9,187 nucleotides of DNA, taken from CAZIRO01 sp964541595. Its GTDB lineage: Bacteria > Acidobacteriota > HRBIN11. Where the stretch lies: positions 1-9,187 of the forward strand of contig CAZIRO010000118.1 of NCBI GenBank assembly GCA_964541595.1. The letters are read 5' to 3'. Made by a program: the position numbers and the translations under genes. Positions within the stretch are counted from its first letter, which is position 1. Each line of letters opens with the position of its first letter. The notes beneath the pieces are model-generated. The model was not told where the DNA came from and searched no databases. It saw only the letters and a list, made by a program, of their open reading frames with translations. Positions 1 through 6,038 of this stretch are shown here, in pieces.

Positions 1-1
1 G

Positions 2-424
2 TCGACGGACATCGGGGTGCGCGTGCGGGTGGGCATCGACCTGCAGTGCGGACCGATGGTCGATTTCGGGTATCTCGACAGGGCCGAAGGCGGTCAGCAG
101 CAGTATAACTGCACGTTGAAGTCGTTTGGGTATACGGGGGTGGTACGGGTGCGGTGTCCGGAGTGTGCGCCGTGTTTCTGGGGCCGGTGTGGCATCTGTG
201 CGGACGGGGTATATCTAACCGGAGCGAAAAAAGAGTTTCATATATTTTTAGAGAATGGAAAAGAATATAGATTTTATATCAATTACGTTGCCGACTGCAC
301 GTGGTGTGAACCGTTGCAGTGGGGACTGTGGTTGCCGGAGGTATTGACGTACCGGATCATTGCGGAGGGGGAAGGGGTATGGGACGCGGTGCGGGTGCGG
401 TTCTGTCCGAACGTACCGGACTGA
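2..424 (+). CDS. 3' end of a cysteine-rich protein of unknown function (partial)
   Basis: The reading frame is open from the left edge to a TGA at 422-424, so this is probably the C-terminal part of a longer protein. The first possible start is a GTG at 17, but it has no Shine-Dalgarno site, so I treat the gene as cut by the window. Counted from that GTG, 135 residues hold ten cysteines, at 11, 32, 47, 50, 53, 58, 61, 94, 97 and 130. Five of them form CPECAPCFWGRCGIC (CxxCxxCx4CxxC) and two form CTWC. Between them are alternating hydrophobic and polar stretches (VRVRV, VVRVRC, VRVRFC) that suggest beta strands. The pattern fits either a disulfide-bonded extracellular beta domain or a metal-binding module. 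No transmembrane segment is visible. I do not recognise a family. Bases about 211-292 are much richer in A+T than the rest of the gene. Confidence 0.6.
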   Translation, partial: STDIGVRVRVGIDLQCGPMVDFGYLDRAEGGQQQYNCTLKSFGYTGVVRVRCPECAPCFWGRCGICADGVYLTGAKKEFHIFLENGKEYRFYINYVADCTWCEPLQWGLWLPEVLTYRIIAEGEGVWDAVRVRFCPNVPD

Positions 425-661
425 GGCGGCCCGTGCATGCATCGTCCGTACCCATGCCCGGCGGTCTGCTATGGTCCATGGAAGACTTCTTCGTGCGCAT
501 CTCGCTGCCCTCCGCCATACCCATCACGATGAATAGTCCAATTTTTCGGGAGCGTTTCATCCTGTATGACAGGATATCGCCTGGTCAATCGGGACACGGG
601 GTGTCTCGATTCGACAACGGCGTGGTCCTGCATTGTGGCATCGGCATTTCCATCCACCTGA

Positions 662-703
662 GACACCCGGCACCTGACACCCGGGACCTGGGACCTGAGA
701 CCG
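662..703. repeat. Degenerate heptanucleotide tandem repeat, six units
   Basis: Six consecutive 7-base units read GACACCC, GGCACCT, GACACCC, GGGACCT, GGGACCT and GAGACCG, giving a consensus near G-R-S-A-C-C-Y. The units differ mainly at positions 2, 3 and 7. It lies in the gene-free stretch about 75 bases upstream of the sucC promoter candidate. Short heptamer tandem repeats in intergenic DNA are known from several bacterial groups, for example the STRR repeats of cyanobacteria. I do not claim this array belongs to any named family. Confidence 0.7.
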
Positions 704-737
704 GTGGCCACCAGCACACCTGTGGATCCCGTGCATC

Positions 738-758
738 CCCTGTCCCATTCCCTGTCCC
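738..758. repeat. Short direct repeat, CCCTGTCCC twice
   Basis: CCCTGTCCC occurs at 738-746 and again at 750-758, a 12-base period that puts the two copies on nearly the same face of the helix. The pair ends 19 bases before the -35 element of the sucC promoter candidate, so it could be a tandem protein-binding site. It could equally be a continuation of the C-rich repeat tract just upstream. Confidence 0.4.
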
Positions 759-777
759 GATCTTAGAGGCGTATCCG

Positions 778-807
778 TTGACACCTACCGTGTGTACCCG
801 TTAGGAT
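778..807 (+). promoter_or_regulatory. Candidate sigma70-type promoter for the sucCD operon
   Basis: A perfect -35 hexamer TTGACA (778-783) is followed after 18 bases by TAGGAT (802-807), which matches 4 of 6 bases of the -10 consensus. The predicted transcript would start near 814 and have a leader of about 90 nt before the sucC ATG. It is the best promoter-like match I found in the gap upstream of the operon. Confidence 0.5.
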
Positions 808-903
808 GTTCATGGTACCTGCACACGCGTTTCTGTCATCCACGTCTCTGTGCCTGCAAGGTGGACGTACTGTACATCGCTGGACATCCGGGAGAAGCCT
901 TAC

Positions 904-2094
904 ATGTATCTGCACGAATACCAGGCAAAAGAAATCCTGCGCCGTTTTGATCTACCGATCCCACCCGGTCGGGTGGCGCATACGCCCGAGGCAGCCTTTC
1001 AGATTGCCAAACAATTGTATACGGAAGGCGTGCGCCGGTTTGCCGTGAAAGTGCAGATCCACGCGGGCGGCCGGGGCAAAGCCGGTGGCATTCGTGTGGT
1101 AGATACACCCCAGGCGGTGCGGGACGCGGCGGCGGATCTCATCGGTCGGCGGCTGGTCACGCATCAAACGGGACCCGAGGGGAAACGCGTCCGCAAGGTC
1201 CTGGTCGAAGCGGCCGCTGCCATCGCGGATGAATACTACGTGGCCGTACTCATCGATCGCAGTCGCGAGATGCCCATCGTCATGGCGAGTACGGAGGGTG
1301 GCGTGGACATTGAAGAGATCGCCGCCCATCGTCCGGAGGCGATCCTGTACGAACCCGTCTGGAGTCTGCACCGTTTGTACACATATCAGGCCCGTCGGCT
1401 TGGCCTGCGTATGAAATTGACGGGCGATCTGTTAAAGCAGTGGATCTCGATCGTGCAGCGTCTGGTACGTGCCTTCTGGGCGATCGATGCAAGTCTGGTC
1501 GAGATCAATCCGCTGGTGCGTACAGTCGACGGTCGATTCCTCCTGCTGGATGCCAAGATCAATCTCGATGACAACGGGCTGTTTCGTCATCCCGATCTCG
1601 CCGAATTGCGAGACATGGAGGAAGAGGATCCCCTGGAGGTGGAAGCACATCGTGCCCGTTTGAGTTACATTCGTCTGGACGGTGACATCGGCTGTATGGT
1701 CAACGGGGCGGGACTGGCGATGGCGACGATGGATCTCATTCAACTCGCCGGTGGTCGTCCGGCGAACTTTCTCGATGTCGGCGGCGGCGCAAGCAAAGAC
1801 CAGATCGCGCAGGCGTTCCGGATTCTCATGGCAGATCCCCAGGTCAGAGCGGTTCTCATCAACATCTTCGGCGGCATCCTGCGGTGCGATCGACTGGCCG
1901 CTGGTATTGTCGAAGCCGCACGTGAGGTGGAACTCCGGGTACCCATGGTGATCCGTCTGGAGGGCACGAATGTGGACGAGGGACGGCGCATTCTGGCGAC
2001 GTCCGGGTTGAACTTCGTCGTCGCCCACGATATGGAAGACGCGGCACGTCGTGTGGTCGCGCTTGCGCGTACCGGGCAGGGAGGTGTGACATGA
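904..2094 (+). CDS. sucC: Succinyl-CoA synthetase (ADP-forming), beta subunit
   Basis: SucC is the nucleotide-binding beta subunit of succinyl-CoA ligase, which converts succinyl-CoA, phosphate and NDP to succinate, CoA and NTP in the TCA cycle. The 396-residue protein (E. coli SucC is 388) begins MYLHEYQAKEIL, the usual family start. It has an ATP-grasp domain with K49 and HAGGRGKAGG at 54-63, then EINPLV with N202 and LDAKINLDDN with D216. K49, N202 and D216 each sit three residues after E. coli K46, N199 and D213. The C-terminal half has MVNGAGLAMATMD, FLDVGGGAS, NIFGGILRCD and the RLEGTNVDEG stretch. I chose the ATG at 904 because GGGAG at 890-894 sits 9 bases upstream and the family start aligns there. 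An in-frame GTG at 850 would add 18 residues with no homology. The gene overlaps sucD by 4 nt. ATP versus GTP preference cannot be read from the sequence. Confidence 0.98.
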   Translation: MYLHEYQAKEILRRFDLPIPPGRVAHTPEAAFQIAKQLYTEGVRRFAVKVQIHAGGRGKAGGIRVVDTPQAVRDAAADLIGRRLVTHQTGPEGKRVRKVLVEAAAAIADEYYVAVLIDRSREMPIVMASTEGGVDIEEIAAHRPEAILYEPVWSLHRLYTYQARRLGLRMKLTGDLLKQWISIVQRLVRAFWAIDASLVEINPLVRTVDGRFLLLDAKINLDDNGLFRHPDLAELRDMEEEDPLEVEAHRARLSYIRLDGDIGCMVNGAGLAMATMDLIQLAGGRPANFLDVGGGASKDQIAQAFRILMADPQVRAVLINIFGGILRCDRLAAGIVEAAREVELRVPMVIRLEGTNVDEGRRILATSGLNFVVAHDMEDAARRVVALARTGQGGVT

Positions 2095-2996
2095 GTATCC
2101 TGGTCGATACGGATACGCGCGTGGTCGTGCAGGGGATCACCGGTCGCGAGGGCCGGTTCCATACGGAACAGTGTTTGCGCTACGGCACGCGGATCGTCGC
2201 CGGGGTCACGCCGGGGAAAGGCGGGCAGGTACTGCGGGATTTACCGAATACCTCCGGCGTTCCCGTGTTTGATACGGTCGATGACGCTGTGCGCGAGACG
2301 GGGGCAAATACGTCACTCGTTTTCGTACCGGCACCGTTCGCCGCCGATGCCATCCTGGAAGCCGCCGATGCGGGGATTCGCCTGATCGTGTGCATTACGG
2401 AAGGGATTCCGCCGCTGGATATGCTGGAAGTGGTCCGTTTCGTGCGGGCAGGCGGGGCGGGTCTGATTGGACCGAACTGTCCGGGTGTGATTTCTCCGGG
2501 TAAGGCAAAAGTCGGTATCATGCCCGCCCATATCCACCGTCCCGGGCACGTGGGGATCGTCTCCCGAAGCGGTACCCTGACCTATGAAGCGGTCGATCAG
2601 ATCACCCGTCTGGGAATGGGACAGAGCACCTGTGTGGGGATCGGTGGAGACCCGATCGTCGGGTCTTCCTTTGTGGATATACTGCAACTGTTTCAGAACG
2701 ATCCGGAAACGCATCTCGTGGTCCTCATCGGAGAGATCGGCGGTACGGCAGAAGAAGAAGCCGCTGCCTTCATCCGGGACCATATGACCAAACCGGTTGT
2801 GGCATTCGTTGCGGGCCGAACCGCACCACCGGGTCGGCGTATGGGCCATGCGGGCGCCATCATCATGGGTGGCCAGGGCACGGCTGAAGCCAAGGTCCAG
2901 GCATTGACCGCCGCCGGGGTCACGGTGGTCGATAATCCTGCGCATATCGGCCGTACCGTGTATGCAATCGCACAGTCGCGCGGACTTCGCCTGTAA
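2091..2996 (+). CDS. sucD: Succinyl-CoA synthetase (ADP-forming), alpha subunit
   Basis: SucD binds CoA and carries the phosphohistidine intermediate of succinyl-CoA synthetase, working as a complex with SucC. The 301-residue protein has the CoA-binding GITGREG loop at 15-21, the PGKGG loop, NCPGVISP from N129, SRSGTLTYEA, and GEIGG with E215. The active-site histidine is H253 in GHAGAII. E215 and H253 both sit seven residues after E. coli E208 and H246, so the catalytic core is intact and correctly spaced. The ATG at 2091 lies in an ATGA that contains the sucC stop, which implies translational coupling and balanced subunit output. The stop is followed after 25 nt by the SGNH gene with no terminator between them. 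Confidence 0.98.
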   Translation: MSILVDTDTRVVVQGITGREGRFHTEQCLRYGTRIVAGVTPGKGGQVLRDLPNTSGVPVFDTVDDAVRETGANTSLVFVPAPFAADAILEAADAGIRLIVCITEGIPPLDMLEVVRFVRAGGAGLIGPNCPGVISPGKAKVGIMPAHIHRPGHVGIVSRSGTLTYEAVDQITRLGMGQSTCVGIGGDPIVGSSFVDILQLFQNDPETHLVVLIGEIGGTAEEEAAAFIRDHMTKPVVAFVAGRTAPPGRRMGHAGAIIMGGQGTAEAKVQALTAAGVTVVDNPAHIGRTVYAIAQSRGLRL

Positions 2997-3006
2997 CTTC
3001 GCCCGT

Positions 3007-3013
3007 AGAGGAG
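3007..3013 (+). promoter_or_regulatory. Ribosome binding site of the SGNH hydrolase gene
   Basis: AGAGGAG lies 8 bases before the GTG at 3022 and 11 bases before the in-frame ATG at 3025. The spacing slightly favours GTG, while codon strength favours ATG. The two choices differ by one residue only. Confidence 0.7.
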
Positions 3014-3021
3014 TATGACAC

Positions 3022-4041
3022 GTGATGAAACGCTGGCTCGGGCGCCTGTTCCTCCTGTTGCTGGGTGTGGTGCTCTCACTGGGTGTGCTGGAAATCGTTG
3101 CCCGCCGGGTCGCAAGACAACACGTGCGGCCCCGGACGGATCGACCGCTGTATTACTACGATCCCGGACAGTTTCGACCGTTTCGGGACCGTATCCGTTC
3201 GGCGACAAAACCTCCGAATACCGTGCGCATTCTCTGTGTGGGGGACTCGTTCACCTGGGGGTACAACGTCCAGTTCGATGACGCGTATCCGGCGCGATTG
3301 GAGCGGTTGTTGCAACTGCTGGAGACGAATCCCCGCTATGAGGTGCTCAACTGGGGCGTGGAGGCCACGGGTACGGGCCGGCACCGGGACCTGATCCGAC
3401 GGGGGCTGGCCTACCGGCCGGATTACGTGATCCTGGGGTATTATCTCAACGATCCGGACCCGCGGGTGGTGCCTCGAGAACTCTATCCCGTCCGGTGGTC
3501 TCCGCGCGTCCGGTGGTTGATGGACCATTTCGCGCTGGCACGCTGGTTCGCACGCCGCTGGCTGGCGATGTATTATGCCCGCGCACACGCCGAGTACTAC
3601 AACCGTTTGTTTGCACCGGACTCCCGGTGGTATCACCATCACGTCCTCGCATTGCGCCGGATCCGCCAGACACTCGCCGAACATCGCATTCCCTGGGCTG
3701 TGGTGATCTGGCCGGTGATGTATGCGCCCTTTGATCGGGACCGGTATCCGTTTCAGCACATTCATGCACGCATCCACCACCTGCTGGACGAAATGCATGT
3801 ACCATATCTGGACCTTCTGGACGTGTTTCGCGGGATGGATCCGGAACGGTTACAGACGATACCGTATGTCGATCCCCATCCGAACGAGATCGCGCACCGT
3901 CTCGCCGCGCAGGCCATTTTTATCTGGGGCAGCCGCACACTGAAATGGTGGCCGTCGCTGGCGCCGCATCGCTGGGTACCCAACGAACATTTGCGACGAC
4001 TGCGCATGTGGGAACGGCGTACCGGAGTGTTTATCGATTGA
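3022..4041 (+). CDS. Membrane-anchored SGNH/GDSL-type hydrolase
   Basis: This 339-residue protein starts with a short basic stretch and one hydrophobic segment (about residues 9-27), then Arg-rich sequence. It is probably an N-terminal signal anchor with the catalytic domain outside the membrane. The SGNH blocks are visible: GDSFTWG with the predicted nucleophile S76, a block II-like WGVEATGTG, the block III oxyanion residue N143 in YYLNDPD, and a block V DPHPNEIAH with D284 and H286. The family removes O-acyl groups from sugars or lipids as a serine esterase. The substrate here is unknown. In block V the Asp stands two rather than three residues before the His, and V283 occupies the position of the classical DxxH aspartate. 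The GTG at 3022 is chosen for its spacing to AGAGGAG. The gene sits 25 nt after sucD and 23 nt before the NodB-like gene, so it is likely cotranscribed with both. Confidence 0.8.
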   Translation: MMKRWLGRLFLLLLGVVLSLGVLEIVARRVARQHVRPRTDRPLYYYDPGQFRPFRDRIRSATKPPNTVRILCVGDSFTWGYNVQFDDAYPARLERLLQLLETNPRYEVLNWGVEATGTGRHRDLIRRGLAYRPDYVILGYYLNDPDPRVVPRELYPVRWSPRVRWLMDHFALARWFARRWLAMYYARAHAEYYNRLFAPDSRWYHHHVLALRRIRQTLAEHRIPWAVVIWPVMYAPFDRDRYPFQHIHARIHHLLDEMHVPYLDLLDVFRGMDPERLQTIPYVDPHPNEIAHRLAAQAIFIWGSRTLKWWPSLAPHRWVPNEHLRRLRMWERRTGVFID

Positions 4042-4050
4042 TCCCGTTGC

Positions 4051-4058
4051 GGGGAGGA
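4051..4058 (+). promoter_or_regulatory. Ribosome binding site that sets a TTG start
   Basis: GGGGAGGA lies 6 bases before a TTG at 4065 that is in frame with the deacetylase-like gene. No ATG or GTG start with comparable support is nearby. Starting here gives a normal signal peptide, while the longer reading from 3945 would run through the end of the upstream gene. Confidence 0.75.
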
Positions 4059-4064
4059 CAGACG

Positions 4065-6038
4065 TTGGGGCACAGGCGGATATTTCAGTGGGTGTGCTGG
4101 ATCGCAATACTCGGTTGGAATCCCGTGGTCTCCGTCGGGTCAACGGGTGCCGTTCGGGATATCACCGTGCACGTCTGGATCTGCCGGTCGACCGCACCGC
4201 CAGACGTGCCGATATGGACACGCGAAACCGCACCCCGGGTGCAGCCCGTACTGGAGTTCTTCCGTTTAAGCGGACTGGCGCATACGGTCGTTGCCGTGGA
4301 CCATGCTGCGTTCCCTCTGGATCGACGGCCGGCGACGGTCTGGCTGGCCTGTCCATATGCCCGATTGCCCCGGCGGGCCCGCGCCCGGTTGCACTACTGG
4401 ATTACGCGCGGCACCACATTATGGGTCACCGCGGACATGTGGGCGGACACCCTTTCCCCGGACATACAGGTCGACCGGCGGGTACCGTTTCGGGTGACGC
4501 GTGTGCGCGTGCGATCGGGCGGTCGAACCCGGATGGTTGCCATTCGTCCCCGCGAGGCCGTGCGGGTGCACGTCCGTAAGACCGGATCGGTGCGGGTGTT
4601 CTGGGAGGACGGCCGATCCGGTTCACCGCTGCGCGCGGAGAAGGCCCTTGGCCGGGGCCGTATCGTGCTCCTGGCGTGGACCGTTCCGGAAATGTGGCGT
4701 CCCCGACCTGACCGATTGGATGCGCTGCTACAAACGGCCATTATACGTGCACTGCCCGCTGCCATTCGGGTTCCCCTTACGGGACTGGCCGTTTTGCGAA
4801 TGGACGATCCGCAGACGTCGTCCAAGATATGGATCGCCCGGGTCCCGCGGCGGTTTCGTACCCGCTTTCCGGAACTGACCCCTGCGGAATGGGCGCTGAT
4901 GGGCCGTATCCTCCGGATGTATCGGGCGCGGATGAGTTTGATGTACGTCAGCGGGTTCGTGGATAACGGAGACACACGTATGGGCGTCCTCTTTCGGAGG
5001 GGACGACGTGTACGGGATCGACGGTGCGGCCGCATTTTTCCCGTACGTGAGATCCGCTATGTGGCGCAACACGGCACATGGCCGGATCCCGTATATGACT
5101 TCGTTGCGGAGTACCGGGCCATCCGCGCACTCGTGCGTGCGGGACGGATTGATATTGAGTCCCATGGGGACATTCATATGACACCGTTTCTGAACGAATG
5201 GTGTCGGCAACGCCCGATTCCGCCGGATCGGGAACACCTCTGGATGGCCGAGTTTTACGACCTGGCGTTTCAGCGTCCCGTTCCGCGCGGTATCCAGCGA
5301 CGACGGCTGGCCCGGAGTGTGTTCCGGATTCAACGGTATTTTGATATGCGTCCGATCGTATTCGCACCGCCGCTGCACGCCTACGATACGGTCACGGTTC
5401 AGGTGGCTCAGCGGTTGGGGTTCGTCCTGCTGCACGCGCAAACGCTGTACGATCTCTCCCGCAGTCCCATTCTGAAGATCGTGCGCCTGCCGACGGTATG
5501 GGCGCATCTGCCGCTCGCCGGTCGTCCCGATCCGCACCTGGACGCGTCCGGGTTGCCGATCGTGGTGGGGTGGCACGACAGTGATCTGCGGATTCATCCG
5601 GTCGCATGGTTGCGGCACTACCTGCGGGTCTTCATTCAGCGGGGGTATACGCGATTGATCGGGTTTCGCGCGTTTGCCGGACTCATGACCGCCCGCGTGG
5701 CCGCACGTTATGTTCCGCGTGGCCCGGACGGTGCCCGAATACAGATCGATCTGGACATTGCGCCCACCGGCGGCGCCGGTGATCCGGACAGTCGCTATTT
5801 TGCCCGCCATGCGTTTCCCCTTCGGGCACACCTGCCGGGCGGCTGGCGGGTGGTCCACGGATTCGACAAATCCGGTCGAAACCTCGATATTATCCGGATG
5901 GATACCGCGCAGTGGGAGATCCGGGTGCCGCCGTTCGGATCGCATACACGCACACGTGTGATCCTGGATTGTCGGCGAGTACGGAGCCGATCCGATGAAA
6001 CGCCCGCGTTCCCCGCAACTCGTGAGTCGCATTCGTAA
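4065..6038 (+). CDS. Exported protein with NodB-like polysaccharide deacetylase domain
   Basis: From the TTG at 4065 the protein has 657 residues. It opens with a signal-peptide-like segment (basic H3-R5, hydrophobic to about 26). Residues about 30-245 look like an alpha/beta flavodoxin or GATase1-like domain with an inserted beta region, ending in GRGRIVLLAWTVPEMW; that domain call is tentative. The NodB-like part follows: RMDDP with D247 and D248 as motif 1, ESHGDIHMTP with the HxxxH metal pair H367 and H371 as motif 2, FAPPLHAYDT as a motif 3 candidate, and GWHDSD with H504 near the end of the barrel. A C-terminal beta-rich tail of about 110 residues closes the protein. NodB-family enzymes are metal-dependent and remove N- or O-acetyl groups from chitin-like, peptidoglycan or exopolysaccharide polymers. 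The spacing between motifs is long, so the true substrate is uncertain. The gene follows the SGNH gene by 23 nt and overlaps rsmB by 44 nt. Confidence 0.72.
   Translation: MGHRRIFQWVCWIAILGWNPVVSVGSTGAVRDITVHVWICRSTAPPDVPIWTRETAPRVQPVLEFFRLSGLAHTVVAVDHAAFPLDRRPATVWLACPYARLPRRARARLHYWITRGTTLWVTADMWADTLSPDIQVDRRVPFRVTRVRVRSGGRTRMVAIRPREAVRVHVRKTGSVRVFWEDGRSGSPLRAEKALGRGRIVLLAWTVPEMWRPRPDRLDALLQTAIIRALPAAIRVPLTGLAVLRMDDPQTSSKIWIARVPRRFRTRFPELTPAEWALMGRILRMYRARMSLMYVSGFVDNGDTRMGVLFRRGRRVRDRRCGRIFPVREIRYVAQHGTWPDPVYDFVAEYRAIRALVRAGRIDIESHGDIHMTPFLNEWCRQRPIPPDREHLWMAEFYDLAFQRPVPRGIQRRRLARSVFRIQRYFDMRPIVFAPPLHAYDTVTVQVAQRLGFVLLHAQTLYDLSRSPILKIVRLPTVWAHLPLAGRPDPHLDASGLPIVVGWHDSDLRIHPVAWLRHYLRVFIQRGYTRLIGFRAFAGLMTARVAARYVPRGPDGARIQIDLDIAPTGGAGDPDSRYFARHAFPLRAHLPGGWRVVHGFDKSGRNLDIIRMDTAQWEIRVPPFGSHTRTRVILDCRRVRSRSDETPAFPATRESHS

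Larger units (their letters stand above)
425..903. other. Gene-free stretch upstream of sucC
   Basis: This 479-base stretch holds no reading frame that I believe. Frames open here give low-complexity or repeat-derived peptides and lack ribosome binding sites. It contains a small inverted repeat (ATCCTG at 559-564 and CAGGAT at 570-575, loop of 5), the heptamer array at 662-703, two copies of CCCTGTCCC at 738-746 and 750-758, and the promoter candidate at 778-807. I see no T-tract hairpin that would end transcription of the upstream gene, and no tRNA. Confidence 0.6.

Noticed and set aside
227..233. AAAAAAG run as a programmed frameshift site
   Set aside because: The phase of the run in the reading frame (AAA AAA GAG) is wrong for a -1 slippery site, and no downstream gene extension is visible.
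599..668. 9-bp inverted repeat GGGTGTCTC and GAGACACCC
   Set aside because: The loop is about 52 bases, and a match of this length is likely by chance in a stretch this size. One arm lies partly in the heptamer array.
357..784. Small minus-strand frames around the heptamer array
   Set aside because: Their peptides repeat RSQVPG-like words that come straight from the tandem repeat, and none has a ribosome binding site.
319..804. 161-codon plus-strand frame running from the Cys-rich gene into the intergenic stretch
   Set aside because: It starts inside the Cys-rich gene in another frame, has no ribosome binding site, and reads through the repeat array.
818..872. Possible stem in the sucC leader
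   Set aside because: Only short broken pairings (5 and 4 bp) with a bulge are possible, and no known riboswitch core is recognisable.
850..903. In-frame GTG upstream of sucC that would lengthen the protein by 18 residues
   Set aside because: The added residues do not resemble SucC, no ribosome binding site precedes the GTG, and the ATG at 904 has GGGAG well placed and starts the family sequence.
3945..4064. Longer reading of the deacetylase-like gene from 3945
   Set aside because: It would overlap the SGNH gene by about 97 nt and bury the signal peptide. The TTG at 4065 has a strong ribosome binding site.
4728..6032. 434-codon open frame on the minus strand opposite the deacetylase-like gene
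   Set aside because: It is a shadow of codon bias in GC-rich DNA. The peptide shows no domain, and the plus-strand frame has clear NodB motifs and a good start.
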